The notes under the pieces were generated by a model that saw only the letters and a program-made list of their open reading frames with translations, did not search any database and was not told the DNA's origin. Position numbers and translations under genes: made by a program. A stretch of DNA of 64,000 nt from CAYLLT01 sp964384465 (lineage in GTDB: Bacteria > Planctomycetota > Phycisphaerae > UBA1845 > PWPN01), in contig CAYLLT010000011.1 of assembly GCA_964384465.1 (NCBI GenBank), positions 1 through 64,000 of the forward strand. Reading direction: 5' to 3'. Positions 49,409-57,959 of the stretch are shown in pieces; the stretch's first letter is position 1; every line of letters begins with the position of its first letter.

Positions 49409-52400
49409 TGCACCTGTTTCTCCCCGCCCGCGTCGGACCAGGGGCTCGCGGGCGGCGCCGGGGCGGCGGCCACCTCCGGCAATTCTACGGTCAATTCGCC
49501 GAGCGAGTTCCGATGGCCCGCCCAGCGTCCGTCCACCCACACGGTCAGTCCGCTGCCGCGGCCGCCCAACCCGCCGGCACGATTGTATACGATATCCAGG
49601 TCGTGCCCACGGTACCGGACATGGCGAAGGCTGAACCGCTGAAGCGGGCCGGGGATCGGCCGCAGCGTCAATTTCCGGGTGTTGGCGGGTTGAAGGCCGA
49701 CCACGTAGCGGATCACCAGGTCGCAGTAATCGCTGTCGAAATGATCGGGAGCGCCGGCCGCCGCCCCGGTCTGGCTGTCGTAGCACTCGCGGACCATCGG
49801 GCGGGCCAGGTCGTTCGACTCGAACTGCATGTGCGTATAGCGCTGGAGCGCGTGCCAGAAGTGCTCCGGCTTGATGAACGTCTGCCGGTAATCCTGAACC
49901 GCCGCCGCCAGGACGTTCAACGCCATGCTCGTGGCGGATGGATGATTGGCACCGTTCCACACGAAACGCCCCGGCCACCGGCCTCTTGAAGGCTGCTGCT
50001 GCGGGCTGGGCGAATATCCCGGCGATTCTTTGGAAATTGTCGCCGGCGGAAACGCCGTCCAGAACTCCGCCGGGTCGGGAAGATGCTGAAGCGCCGCCGC
50101 ATAGCGGGATTCATTCGGCATCAATCGGGTCATGAACGGATAGAAACCGGTGATCTCGCGGGCCGCCACCTTCTGATCGTCATCTTCACCGATGGTGTAA
50201 ACGAAGCGGCCGTGGTCATCCCATTGCTTGGATAAGCACGCATCGCGGATCTGCCCCGCGATCGAGGTGAAATTCCGCGCCTCCTGCTCGTAACCGAGAA
50301 TTTTATATATCTCCGCGACGGCGGCGGCGTTTCCGTAAACAAATGCGGACAGATCGGGCCGCTCCAGGCGCGTGTCGGCCGGTTCTCGGCGTCGGGGCCG
50401 GTTGTTATCCACAGATGACACAGATGAACGCAGAGTCATGCTCTCTAATCCGCGCCCATCCGCGTCATCTGCGGATTGATTCTGGATTTCAGCCGACTGC
50501 ATTCGACTCGACGCCGGCAGCAGATCCTGATCGCGATCGAACTCATACAGCACGCCGAGCACATCGCCGGCCACATTGGGGATGACCTCACGCAACCATT
50601 CCAAGTCGGGATGCACCCAGAACGTTTCCCACGCGGCCTTGCCGATCCAGTTGCCGTCAGGGCGCCCGGTCCAGTCCACTCGCGCGGACTGAAAATAGTG
50701 ATTCACTTGCTCGGCCGTGCGGGCGTGATTGCGGACCTGACCATAAGCGTACTCCGGGTCGCGCAGCCAGCGGACTTCCGAAATGATTTGAGACGAACTA
50801 CCCGCGTTCAGAGATGAAATGCCGCGCCCGTGCATGCCTTCGAAGAAACAAGGATTGGACAGATTGCCGGTCGCCGCGCGGCTCAGACAGTGCCGGGCCA
50901 GGAACCAGCGGTACCAGTAGAGCCGCGTGGTATACGGATCGTCGCATTCAAACCGCGGGCACTGCTCGTCAAACCAAGCCTGGTATGTGGCGGCATGGCG
51001 CTCGAATGCATCAGGGCTCTCCATCCAGGCATGCGCCGCTCGCTCGGCCGACGGTATATCTTCCGCAAAGCTCAGCGCGATCGGTACCGACAGCGACTCG
51101 CCCGGCCCCAGACGGATCGGCCGCACCATAACGGGTTCGTTCTCCAGCGGAGCGAAGCCGCTCGACGCGATCACCGCGTGAGCGCGGACGCCGTAAAACA
51201 TATCCGAGCCAAGGAGATGATAATTCGGCCCCGCCTCCGGGTAGCGTTCGAGGGTGATGGCGGCCAGGACGGCGTCCGCTATCCCGGTTCGCGATCGGAA
51301 AATGACATTGAGCAGGTGGCGGTCGTCGGGCAGGGCGTGGGTCAGGACATTGAGGCCGGCCGATATGGGTTTGATGATGTCGCCCGAAGTGAGCAGGATC
51401 CGCTCGATCTCCCCGTCGGCGAACTGGAGATCGTACTCCGCTATGGGCACATCGAGCTTGATCTCGCCGAGCCGGCCGGCGATCTGCCCGCAAAAATGAA
51501 TCAGATTCGCATCGCCGCCGGGCACTGGGATGATGATCTCGCGCGTTTCCGCGGAAGCGGGATCGCCCGCCACGTCCCGCGCTACGATCACGCCGCGGCC
51601 GTCGTTCTTGTCGGGGTCGATGAGATTGAAAGGAATGCCGTCGATTGTCTGCCGGGCCGGCCGGTATGCAATCTGCTCGATCATGTCGGCAGTGAAGACG
51701 CCTCCGGCGGCGGACACGGGCGGCGTAAACGCTTCGGCCGATATATAGAACCCGTCGAAGGCGGCGACCGAATGATTGCGCTGCGGCGACAATCGCAGCG
51801 TGTGCCCGCCGGGCTGCAATTCGCCGAGCCCGAAATGGATCCAGCGGAAGTCGCCATCCGCATCACCCCATCCGGTCGTGTTCTCGACGTGGATGGTTCC
51901 GATCTTCTTTTCATCGAGTTGCAGGTTCCAGACGGCGGCGATTCCAAGCCGCGCAACGCGCAGATAGAGATGGGCCGCGGGAATCGCCGGGCTGGCGAAC
52001 TCGAGAACGGCAAAGTGATCGGTGGAGCTGCCGAAGTTCGGCCCCAGTACCTCACCGCCGGAAGCCGCCGACTTGTGAACGTCTCCGGCGCCGACTTGGA
52101 CGAGCGGCCGCTCCGCTTCGTACCACGCGCGGAACGGCTCACTCCCCATGCCGGTGAAAACGTCCCGTCCGGGAAATGGATGCGCGTTGGCCACGCCGCT
52201 CAGATCGACGGTGGTGAAGCTGGAGCCCCAGCGTTCGAGCCGGTTGGCAAAACCGCTCGCCAGTTGGAGGTTGCACTGCACTGGCTCGGCCGAACGGTTC
52301 GACAGCGTGAGCTGGTCCACCAGCGTGTCGTCATCGGTGATGAATTTTCGTTCATTGGCGCCCAGCGGACCGCAGCTCCAGCTCGCCTGGAGGTGACTCG

Positions 52401-52761
52401 GATACCAGTCGATCTGCTCCGCCTGAACCGGCAGCTCCTGCCCGTTTTGCTCGAGCGTCAGATAGATCGGGTCGTGGATTTCGCCGTAGTGGATGTAGCT
52501 GAATTGTCCCTGAACCCCCAGCCCCTCATCCAGCCGCTCCGCGAACAATCGCTTGCCCGTCGGGCCGAATGTCCCCTGCCGCGATCCGCGCTGGTGGAGC
52601 AACTCGTCGATCGAGATCGAGCCCGGCGGCGGTGCGCTGCACCCGATGAGCGTGAGGCCCAGCAGCGATGGGATCAGCCGTCTCAATAACCAATTCCTTC
52701 TGAGTTGCGAAAACGGTGTTCGCGCGAACTCGCCCGGCGCGGTGCGATCGCCAATCATCAC
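49405..52761 (-). CDS. Large GH63/MGH1-like glycosidase lipoprotein
   Basis: The 1118-residue protein has a signal and lipobox LIGCS. A long N-terminal beta-sandwich part (with LYLRVARLGIAAVWNLQLDE, HTLRLSPQRNHSVAAFDGFY) is followed by a C-terminal (alpha/alpha)6 barrel (YTTRLYWYRWFLARHCLSRA, NPCFFEGMHGRGISSLNAGS, GRFVWNGANHPSATSMALNV, HFDSDYCDLVIRYVVG) like GH63/mannosylglycerate-hydrolase-type enzymes. Together with the coupled GH113-like gene it suggests mannan-type substrates. Residues about 761-785 (SADDADGRGLESMTLRSSV) are the translation of a dispersed repeat (50407-50477) inserted into the barrel. Confidence 0.72.
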   Translation of the reverse strand: MMIGDRTAPGEFARTPFSQLRRNWLLRRLIPSLLGLTLIGCSAPPPGSISIDELLHQRGSRQGTFGPTGKRLFAERLDEGLGVQGQFSYIHYGEIHDPIYLTLEQNGQELPVQAEQIDWYPSHLQASWSCGPLGANERKFITDDDTLVDQLTLSNRSAEPVQCNLQLASGFANRLERWGSSFTTVDLSGVANAHPFPGRDVFTGMGSEPFRAWYEAERPLVQVGAGDVHKSAASGGEVLGPNFGSSTDHFAVLEFASPAIPAAHLYLRVARLGIAAVWNLQLDEKKIGTIHVENTTGWGDADGDFRWIHFGLGELQPGGHTLRLSPQRNHSVAAFDGFYISAEAFTPPVSAAGGVFTADMIEQIAYRPARQTIDGIPFNLIDPDKNDGRGVIVARDVAGDPASAETREIIIPVPGGDANLIHFCGQIAGRLGEIKLDVPIAEYDLQFADGEIERILLTSGDIIKPISAGLNVLTHALPDDRHLLNVIFRSRTGIADAVLAAITLERYPEAGPNYHLLGSDMFYGVRAHAVIASSGFAPLENEPVMVRPIRLGPGESLSVPIALSFAEDIPSAERAAHAWMESPDAFERHAATYQAWFDEQCPRFECDDPYTTRLYWYRWFLARHCLSRAATGNLSNPCFFEGMHGRGISSLNAGSSSQIISEVRWLRDPEYAYGQVRNHARTAEQVNHYFQSARVDWTGRPDGNWIGKAAWETFWVHPDLEWLREVIPNVAGDVLGVLYEFDRDQDLLPASSRMQSAEIQNQSADDADGRGLESMTLRSSVSSVDNNRPRRREPADTRLERPDLSAFVYGNAAAVAEIYKILGYEQEARNFTSIAGQIRDACLSKQWDDHGRFVYTIGEDDDQKVAAREITGFYPFMTRLMPNESRYAAALQHLPDPAEFWTAFPPATISKESPGYSPSPQQQPSRGRWPGRFVWNGANHPSATSMALNVLAAAVQDYRQTFIKPEHFWHALQRYTHMQFESNDLARPMVRECYDSQTGAAAGAPDHFDSDYCDLVIRYVVGLQPANTRKLTLRPIPGPLQRFSLRHVRYRGHDLDIVYNRAGGLGGRGSGLTVWVDGRWAGHRNSLGELTVELPEVAAAPAPPASPWSDAGGEKQVQ
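50407..50477. repeat. CAGATGACACAGATG-type inverted repeat inside the GH63-like gene
   Basis: ATCCACAGATGACACAGATG (50407-50426) and CATCCGCGTCATCTGCGGAT (50457-50476) are inverted copies matching at 16 of 20 positions. Related words occur in the phage-module spacers at 31840-31862 and 37632-37665. Here the unit lies in a coding sequence without breaking the frame. Confidence 0.8.
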
Positions 52762-52822
52762 GGCCGCGCACTTCAGAGAGCCTGCTCAAGGTCATACCCG
52801 CGTGGGCGAATGGCGCCGCTGC

Positions 52823-53638
52823 TTATTTTTCGGCTTCTTGCTTGGCCAGGGCCCAGCCAATCCCGCCCATGAGGTGCTGCTGCCACTTGGGATTGGTCCA
52901 GACGTCATCACGATGCCCGAGCGATGTGTAAAAAACGCGGCCCTTGCCCTCGGTGTTGGTCCACGAGACCGGGTAGTCCCCGCCCGAAACCATCTTCTGC
53001 GGCGCCAGGTCCGTCTTGGCCGTGTCTATGCTGAGCAGTACCTTCACGCGGTCGCGGGAGAAGCTCCCCTCTTTGAACTGATAGATCTCATCCGCAATCA
53101 CCCATTCGCTGCCCAGGTGCATGGTCGCCGGGTGAGACGTATCCTCCACTTTGATGACCACATCCTTGTCGTTGGGATTGTGCGTCTTGAACGCCGCGCC
53201 CATGATCTTGGTGTACTCGGGCCAGCCCTTTGATTTCAGGACCGGACTGTCGGAGTCGTGATGATAAGTGTCCGTTGCACAGTGAATGCCGATGAGGGCC
53301 TTGCCCGAACGCAGCCACTTGAGAAAGGCGTCTTGATTGATATCCGGATTGCCGGTGGTGTAGAAGATGATGGCGTCAAACTGGTTGAACTGTCCATCGC
53401 CCTTCAGATCGTTGCAGTCCTGTGAGAAAGATGGTTCGTAGCCGGCCTTGGTGGCGAGTTCCTTGAAGACCTTCTCGGCATGAGACAACTCGCCGCTCAG
53501 CGGCCGGGTGACGCACCCATGCCGGAACCCCCACGACTGCGAATACATCAATATTTTCTTGCCGGACGGCGCGGCGGCATGCACGCTGCCCAGCCCAAGA
53601 GCCAACGATAGACAGGTAGCAATTATGAAGTTCTTCAT
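52823..53638 (-). CDS. ThuA-domain protein, secreted
   Basis: From the ATG at 53638 (MKNFIIATCLSLALGLGSV) the protein has 271 residues: a signal peptide, then a ThuA/class I glutamine-amidotransferase-like fold with ILMYSQSWGFRHGCV, FDAIIFYTTGNPDINQDAFL, ALIGIHCATDTYHHDSDSPV, DTSHPATMHLG, VSWTNTEGKGRVFYTSLGHR and DDVWTNPKWQQHLMGGIGWA. ThuA proteins are linked to trehalose and other sugar use, but their biochemical role is poorly known. AAAGGA lies 6-7 bases before this start. Confidence 0.85.
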   Translation of the reverse strand: MKNFIIATCLSLALGLGSVHAAAPSGKKILMYSQSWGFRHGCVTRPLSGELSHAEKVFKELATKAGYEPSFSQDCNDLKGDGQFNQFDAIIFYTTGNPDINQDAFLKWLRSGKALIGIHCATDTYHHDSDSPVLKSKGWPEYTKIMGAAFKTHNPNDKDVVIKVEDTSHPATMHLGSEWVIADEIYQFKEGSFSRDRVKVLLSIDTAKTDLAPQKMVSGGDYPVSWTNTEGKGRVFYTSLGHRDDVWTNPKWQQHLMGGIGWALAKQEAEK

Positions 53639-53817
53639 TCTCATCCTTTCCGTTGATATGCCGTGGTCAAGCGGTCCCAGCGGCGGTTCGGCTGGTAGCC
53701 TACCAGCGCCTTGGCACGGGTTCAACGCTCGTCGGTGTGCCTACTGAGTTTGCAATGGGCGGTCTTGCCGCCATCAGACATGTTGAAGTCCAGTGTATCA
53801 CTCGTGCGCGAATCCGA

Positions 53818-54225
53818 TCACCCGCCGATCCAATTCTCGGTTTTGATGTCCTGAATTGCCTCGAAGTCGCGATCGGTCGTCAGAACCGTCAGCTTCATGC
53901 GCCGAGCGAGCGCCGCTACCATCATGTCAACTTGCGAAAGCACCCGCCCCTTCGCACGAAGCTCTTGATAAATTTGGCCGTAAATCTGCGCGGTCGGCAA
54001 ATCGATCGGCCACATCCGAATCTGCTTGAGGAAGACCCGCAGAGCTTTCCAGTTCGCCTCACGTCGCGCGGTCTGCTCGATGCCCACCGCCAGCTCGCAC
54101 AGCACCGGTGGGCAACATCCCACGCGCCAACCTTCCCTTCGGGCCGCTACAATCCGTTGATACACATTCGAATCATCATCGAGTACCGCACCCAGATGAT
54201 TCGTGTCCAGAACGTAACCTGTCAC
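53818..54225 (-). CDS. vapC: PIN-domain toxin (VapC-like)
   Basis: From the GTG at 54225 the protein has 135 residues, beginning VTGYVLDTNHLGAVL with the catalytic Asp. Glu is in PPVLCELAVGIEQ, and Asp in LSQVDMMVAALARRM and LTTDRDFEAI. The start overlaps the stop of the upstream antitoxin-like gene by 4 bp (GTGA), typical of toxin-antitoxin operons. It is not closely similar to the VapC at 22546-22995. Confidence 0.85.
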   Translation of the reverse strand: MTGYVLDTNHLGAVLDDDSNVYQRIVAARREGWRVGCCPPVLCELAVGIEQTARREANWKALRVFLKQIRMWPIDLPTAQIYGQIYQELRAKGRVLSQVDMMVAALARRMKLTVLTTDRDFEAIQDIKTENWIGG

Positions 54226-54491
54226 TGGCCGGACTCCATCCGGCGCCGCACGCACACCTTGGCGAGAGCGTCCGCTTCCTCAAGCACTTCACGTACCCGT
54301 TCCCGCTCGCCCGGTTCGTACTGGAACGGCCCGACCGCTCGCCATTCGGCGTCCCAACGGTCGATTTCCTCGGGATCGTCGCTGGGCTCGTCGTAGCCCC
54401 ACTCGACACGAACCTCCTGGCCGTCGGACCATTCCGGAGGGATCGGCTCGGCGGGGTAGATCAGACCGTCGCGATAGACTGCTCGAATCAT
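54222..54491 (-). CDS. Antitoxin-like partner of the 53818-54225 PIN toxin
   Basis: The 89-residue acidic protein begins MIRAVYRDGLIYPAEPIPPE and WSDGQEVRVEW, a DUF104/AF2212-like antitoxin start (RAVYRDGxIxPxEPLP..W.DG..V.V). An acidic helical C-terminus follows. AGGAG precedes the ATG by about 8 bases. It is translated with the toxin through a 4-bp overlap. Confidence 0.75.
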   Translation of the reverse strand: MIRAVYRDGLIYPAEPIPPEWSDGQEVRVEWGYDEPSDDPEEIDRWDAEWRAVGPFQYEPGERERVREVLEEADALAKVCVRRRMESGQ

Positions 54492-54513
54492 ACGAGTTCT
54501 CCTATGCGACTTT

Positions 54514-54519
54514 ATTATA
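54514..54519 (-). promoter_or_regulatory. Likely -10 box of the antitoxin-toxin operon
   Basis: On the minus strand TATAAT precedes the antitoxin ATG by 22 bases, with a Shine-Dalgarno in between. A poor -35 (ATGACG) lies about 19 bases further upstream. Confidence 0.5.
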
Positions 54520-54547
54520 CTATGGGCAACCCTAATAACGTCATTTC

Positions 54548-55441
54548 TCAGAGCAGCCCTTTGAGATACTCAATCGTCTGCTTCACCGCCACGTCGTAAT
54601 CCTCGGCGGTCAGGATGCCCGAGCCGTGATCGACGATGAACTTGAGCTGTTCGGGCGGGACGCCTGAGAGGGTCGGCATATTTCCGCCCCAGGCGGTGGG
54701 CTTGCGGGCCACCGGCGTGCGGTCCAGCGGATTGACGAACTCGCTGGTGATCGTGCCCTGGTAATTGATGGCTTTGAGCGCGCCGATGACCGCCTTCCAG
54801 TCGATCGCGCCCAGCCCCGGCGGGCGGCGGTTGTTGTCGGCGACGTGGAAATCGAACAGCTTCTTGCCGGCCTGCTTGATCGCCGCCACCATGTTCGACT
54901 CTTCGATGTTCAGATGGAACGTGTCCAGCGTGACGCCGATGTCGTCGCCGACCTGGCGGGCCAGCTCCAGGGCCTGTTCGCCGCGGTTGAGGAAGCCGGT
55001 CTCGAAGCGGTTGAGCGGCTCGAGGCCGATCGTCACCTTGCACTTGCGGGCCACGTCGGCCACGCGCTTGATCCCCTCGACCGCCCGGCTCCAGCATTCC
55101 TCCGGCGTGCCGTGCGGCACGACCCGTCCCACTTCCCCCGGCACCAGGCACAGCACCTGACCGCCCAGCGCCTCGATCATCTTCACGCAGTCGATGACGT
55201 ATTGAACCGATACCTCCCATTGCTTCTTATCGGCGTGCGTGAGGTCGCGGTCGGCCAGCATGATGGTCACCGCCCCGCTGCACGCGATCTTGTGCTTCTT
55301 GAGCAGCTCCCGCGTGGCCTTCGGCTCGTACTTGGCGGGCTCGCCCATGATCTCGATCGCGTCATAGCCATACCGGGCCAGCCGCTCGACGGTCGCTTCC
55401 AGCGGCTCCGGCCGCATCCAATTGTGCATCGAGAATAGCAT
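54548..55441 (-). CDS. Xylose-isomerase-like TIM barrel (hydroxypyruvate isomerase/3-epimerase type)
   Basis: The 297-residue protein has the sugar phosphate isomerase/epimerase fold: ERLARYGYDAIEIMGEPAKY, CVKMIEALGGQVLCLVPGEV, IGLEPLNRFETGFLN (metal-binding Glu), DDIGVTLDTFHLNIEESNM (metal-binding Asp and His), KLFDFHVADNNRRPPGLGAI and GTITSEFVNPL. The EPLNRFE and DTFHLNIEE segments are typical of D-tagatose/D-psicose 3-epimerases. The start is the ATG at 55441 with GGAGG seven bases upstream; the longer ORF to 55783 is an artefact across a divergent promoter. Confidence 0.85.
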   Translation of the reverse strand: MLFSMHNWMRPEPLEATVERLARYGYDAIEIMGEPAKYEPKATRELLKKHKIACSGAVTIMLADRDLTHADKKQWEVSVQYVIDCVKMIEALGGQVLCLVPGEVGRVVPHGTPEECWSRAVEGIKRVADVARKCKVTIGLEPLNRFETGFLNRGEQALELARQVGDDIGVTLDTFHLNIEESNMVAAIKQAGKKLFDFHVADNNRRPPGLGAIDWKAVIGALKAINYQGTITSEFVNPLDRTPVARKPTAWGGNMPTLSGVPPEQLKFIVDHGSGILTAEDYDVAVKQTIEYLKGLL

Positions 55442-55532
55442 GTCTTTTCCTCCGAAAAAGCCCACAATCCGCATCACCCGCAGAGGCAGCAGCATAACTG
55501 AACCGGTGTCGGAATCAACTCGGCCCGCAGCG

Positions 55533-55538
55533 TATAAT
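55533..55538 (+). promoter_or_regulatory. -10 box abutting the FAD monooxygenase start (leaderless)
   Basis: TATAAT ends 7 bases before the ATG at 55545, so transcription would begin at or next to the start codon. No Shine-Dalgarno is present. The -35 region is not conserved. Confidence 0.5.
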
Positions 55539-55544
55539 CCCACG

Positions 55545-57251
55545 ATGCCTGAGGAACGCCCAACTGGTCCACAGGTTCTGATTGTCGGTGCAGGCCCGAC
55601 GGGTTTGTCGCTGGCCGTCGAACTCGCCCGCCGTAGCGTCCCCTGTCGCATCGTGGATCGCAGCGCTGAACCTTCGCGTTTTTCCAAGGCACTGGGCGTG
55701 CAGCCGCGCACGCTGGAACTGCTGGAGAAGCTGGGCGTGAGTGAGCCGATGTGCGCGCGGGGAAGAAAAATCCGCGCCGCCAATCTCTTTGCCGGCAGTC
55801 AACGAATCGGCCGTGTGGAGTTCGAACTGGATTCGCCCTACTCATTTCTGCTCACCTTTCCACAGAGCGATACGGAACAGTTGCTGATCGAGGAGCTGGC
55901 CCGGTTGGGCATCATGGTGGAGCGCCCGCTAGAGCTGACGGGGATCGATGCGAAACCGGATGGTGTGACCGCCGAGTTGCGACATGTGGACGCTGAGGGC
56001 CCGGTCGAGACCGTGCAATTATCGTGGCTCGTGGGCTGCGACGGCGCGCACAGCCGCGTGCGCGAGTTGCTGGGTTTTCGATTCGAGGGCACGCGCTACG
56101 AGGAATCATTCTGTCTCGCCGATGTCACACTGGATGCGGATCTGCCGCAGGACGAGATTTTCGTGTTCCTCTCACCCGACGGACCCTTGGCCGTCTTCCC
56201 CATGCCCGGTGAGGATCAGTTCCGCCTGGTGGCCGAAGAATCGTCGCCTTCCAACGAAGCCGTAACGCTGGGCGATTTTCAGCGCTGGATGCGGGAGCGG
56301 GCGCACTGGGCGGACGGAAAAACCGTCACTATCCGTGAGGCCGTCTGGCTCTCACGATTCCGCATCAGTCGCCGCATGGTCTCCTCCTATCGGCAGGGAC
56401 GCATCTTTCTGGCCGGCGATGCGGCCCACATTCACAGCCCGGTCGGCGGGCAGGGCATGAACATCGGCATTCAGGATGCGTTCAATCTCGCCTGGAAGCT
56501 GGCCCTGGTGGTCCGCGGGCGGGCACGGGAATCGCTGCTGGACAGTTACCAGCAGGAGCGGCTGCCAGTGGCCAGGGCCGTGCTTCAGGCCACGGATTGG
56601 GCCACGCGCGTCGCCACATTGGAGCAGCCGCTGCTGCGGCAACTGCGCGATTGGGCGGCGGATGCGCTGCTCGATTTTCGTATCGTGCGTAAACAGCTCA
56701 CGCAGGCGCTGGCCGATCTGACATTCAACTACCGCAAAAGTAGTATCGTGTCAGAGGACTATCCGCCGGCGCTGAACCAACTCGCCGCCGCACTCGGTGG
56801 GCAGAAGGTGAGCATGAGCGAATGGCTGGAGTTCAGCACCGCCCCCGCCGCCGGCGACCGCGCCCCCGATGTCGTGATCCGGCAGGATGAGTCGAGCCGG
56901 CCGATGCGACTGTTCGATCTGCTTCGCGAGCCGCGGCACATCCTGCTGCTGTTTGCGGGGCGATCTCAATCCGCGCAAGATGGGCAGCACTTGACGCGCA
57001 TCAGTCAGGACATGAATGACCGATTCGCGGGCGAAATCCGGACGTACCTCATCGTGCCGGGCGGTGGATCGCCCGTCGCCGCCCCGCCGGGGACGACGCT
57101 GGTCATGGACACGGAGCACAAACTGCATCGGCGCTACGGTGCGGCCAGGGAATGCATCTATCTCATCCGGCCCGACGGCTACATCGCGTACCGAGCGCAG
57201 CCGCCTGATGAAACAAAACTGAACGCGTATCTGTCGCGAATCTTCACTTGA
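55545..57251 (+). CDS. Class A FAD-dependent aromatic hydroxylase with thioredoxin-like C-terminus
   Basis: The 568-residue protein has the FAD-binding GxGxxG in VLIVGAGPTGLSLAVELARR, the DG motif in WLVGCDGAHSRVRELLG and the GD motif in GRIFLAGDAAHIHSPVGGQG, followed by NIGIQDAFNLAWKLAL. The C-terminal 170 residues (MRLFDLLREPRHILLLFAGR, ECIYLIRPDGYIAYRAQPPD) match the thioredoxin-like domain of phenol/PHBH-type monooxygenases such as MhpA or PgaE. It probably hydroxylates an aromatic substrate with NAD(P)H and oxygen. Divergent from the epimerase-like gene, 103 bp apart. Confidence 0.9.
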   Translation: MPEERPTGPQVLIVGAGPTGLSLAVELARRSVPCRIVDRSAEPSRFSKALGVQPRTLELLEKLGVSEPMCARGRKIRAANLFAGSQRIGRVEFELDSPYSFLLTFPQSDTEQLLIEELARLGIMVERPLELTGIDAKPDGVTAELRHVDAEGPVETVQLSWLVGCDGAHSRVRELLGFRFEGTRYEESFCLADVTLDADLPQDEIFVFLSPDGPLAVFPMPGEDQFRLVAEESSPSNEAVTLGDFQRWMRERAHWADGKTVTIREAVWLSRFRISRRMVSSYRQGRIFLAGDAAHIHSPVGGQGMNIGIQDAFNLAWKLALVVRGRARESLLDSYQQERLPVARAVLQATDWATRVATLEQPLLRQLRDWAADALLDFRIVRKQLTQALADLTFNYRKSSIVSEDYPPALNQLAAALGGQKVSMSEWLEFSTAPAAGDRAPDVVIRQDESSRPMRLFDLLREPRHILLLFAGRSQSAQDGQHLTRISQDMNDRFAGEIRTYLIVPGGGSPVAAPPGTTLVMDTEHKLHRRYGAARECIYLIRPDGYIAYRAQPPDETKLNAYLSRIFT

Positions 57252-57272
57252 ACCTGGATTCACGATGAGGAA

Positions 57273-57372
57273 AGCCCGGCTGAAGCCGGCTGAAGAACAA
57301 GAGAAAGTTGCACCGTCAACCACCACCTGAAGGTGGTGGCAAAGGCCGGCCGGCTGAAGCCGGCCACCACCT
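57273..57372. repeat. Cluster of CTGAAG-centred palindromes
   Basis: The spacer contains a CCGGCTGAAGCCGG palindrome, CCACCACCTGAAGGTGGTGG (57320-57339) and GGCCGGCTGAAGCCGGCC (57348-57365). They share the CTGAAG loop but have different arms, as in the palindromes at 30119-30328. Confidence 0.85.
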
Positions 57373-57391
57373 GTTCGCCAGGAGAGATACC

Positions 57392-57823
57392 ATGCTGAGT
57401 ACCAAATCCGCCTTTATCGGAGTGTTGGCCGCGTTGCTGGGCGCGCCGGCGACGCCACCCGCAACCAGGCCGGCCGGGTCATCCGGTGCGGCCGATACGG
57501 TAAAAAGAGGCGAATACCTCGTCCATCACGTCGCCATGTGCATCCAGTGCCACAGCCCGCGCGACGAAGCCGGCAACCTGATCCGCACGCAACTGTTGCA
57601 GGGTGCGCCGATGCCGGTGAAATCGCCGTTCACCAATCAGCAGTGGGCGTTTCGCGCGCCAAAAATTGCCGGATTGCCCGGATGGAGTGAGGAGGACGCC
57701 GTGAAATTCCTTCAGACTGGACGCGACCGGCGCGGCTATTCCCCACAGCCGCCCATGCCGCCCTTCCGCATGACGCAGCAGGACGCCGCCGCCGTGGTGG
57801 CCTACCTCAAGTCACTGGAGTAG
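57392..57823 (+). CDS. Small secreted cytochrome c
   Basis: The 143-residue protein has a signal-like N-terminus. The domain starts DTVKRGEYLVHHVAMCIQCH, with the heme-binding CIQCH near residue 51 and a Met ligand candidate in PQPPMPPFRMTQQDAAAVVA, then YLKSLE. It belongs to class I c-type cytochromes and would carry electrons in the periplasm, perhaps from dehydrogenases. GGAG lies 8 bases before the ATG. The gene is convergent with the superoxide dismutase gene. Confidence 0.88.
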   Translation: MLSTKSAFIGVLAALLGAPATPPATRPAGSSGAADTVKRGEYLVHHVAMCIQCHSPRDEAGNLIRTQLLQGAPMPVKSPFTNQQWAFRAPKIAGLPGWSEEDAVKFLQTGRDRRGYSPQPPMPPFRMTQQDAAAVVAYLKSLE

Positions 57824-57830
57824 CGTCGAT

Positions 57831-57958
57831 TCTGAGGGATGCGTGAGAAGGTCTTTCAGAGCCGCGCCCGTCCCGTAAGGAAGCTGGACGAAGAGAACCG
57901 CTCCCTTACGGTCGCGGCTCGGATGGGTTCGACCGCTTCTCATCCACCCTCTGAGGGA
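57831..57958. repeat. Stop-codon-associated palindromic element, copy 3
   Basis: This 128-bp copy has outer arms TCTGAGGGATGCGTGAGAAG (left) and TTCTCATCCACCCTCTGAGG (right) and the shared GAGCCGCG core, with a 5-bp CCGTC-type insertion in the left core arm. It fills the spacer between the cytochrome c stop (57823) and the superoxide dismutase stop (57960-57962), where a bidirectional terminator would be expected. Confidence 0.92.
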
Positions 57959-57959
57959 G

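Noticed and set aside
50830..52689. A 619-codon plus-strand open frame
   Set aside because: It is antisense to the GH63-like gene and has shadow-frame composition.
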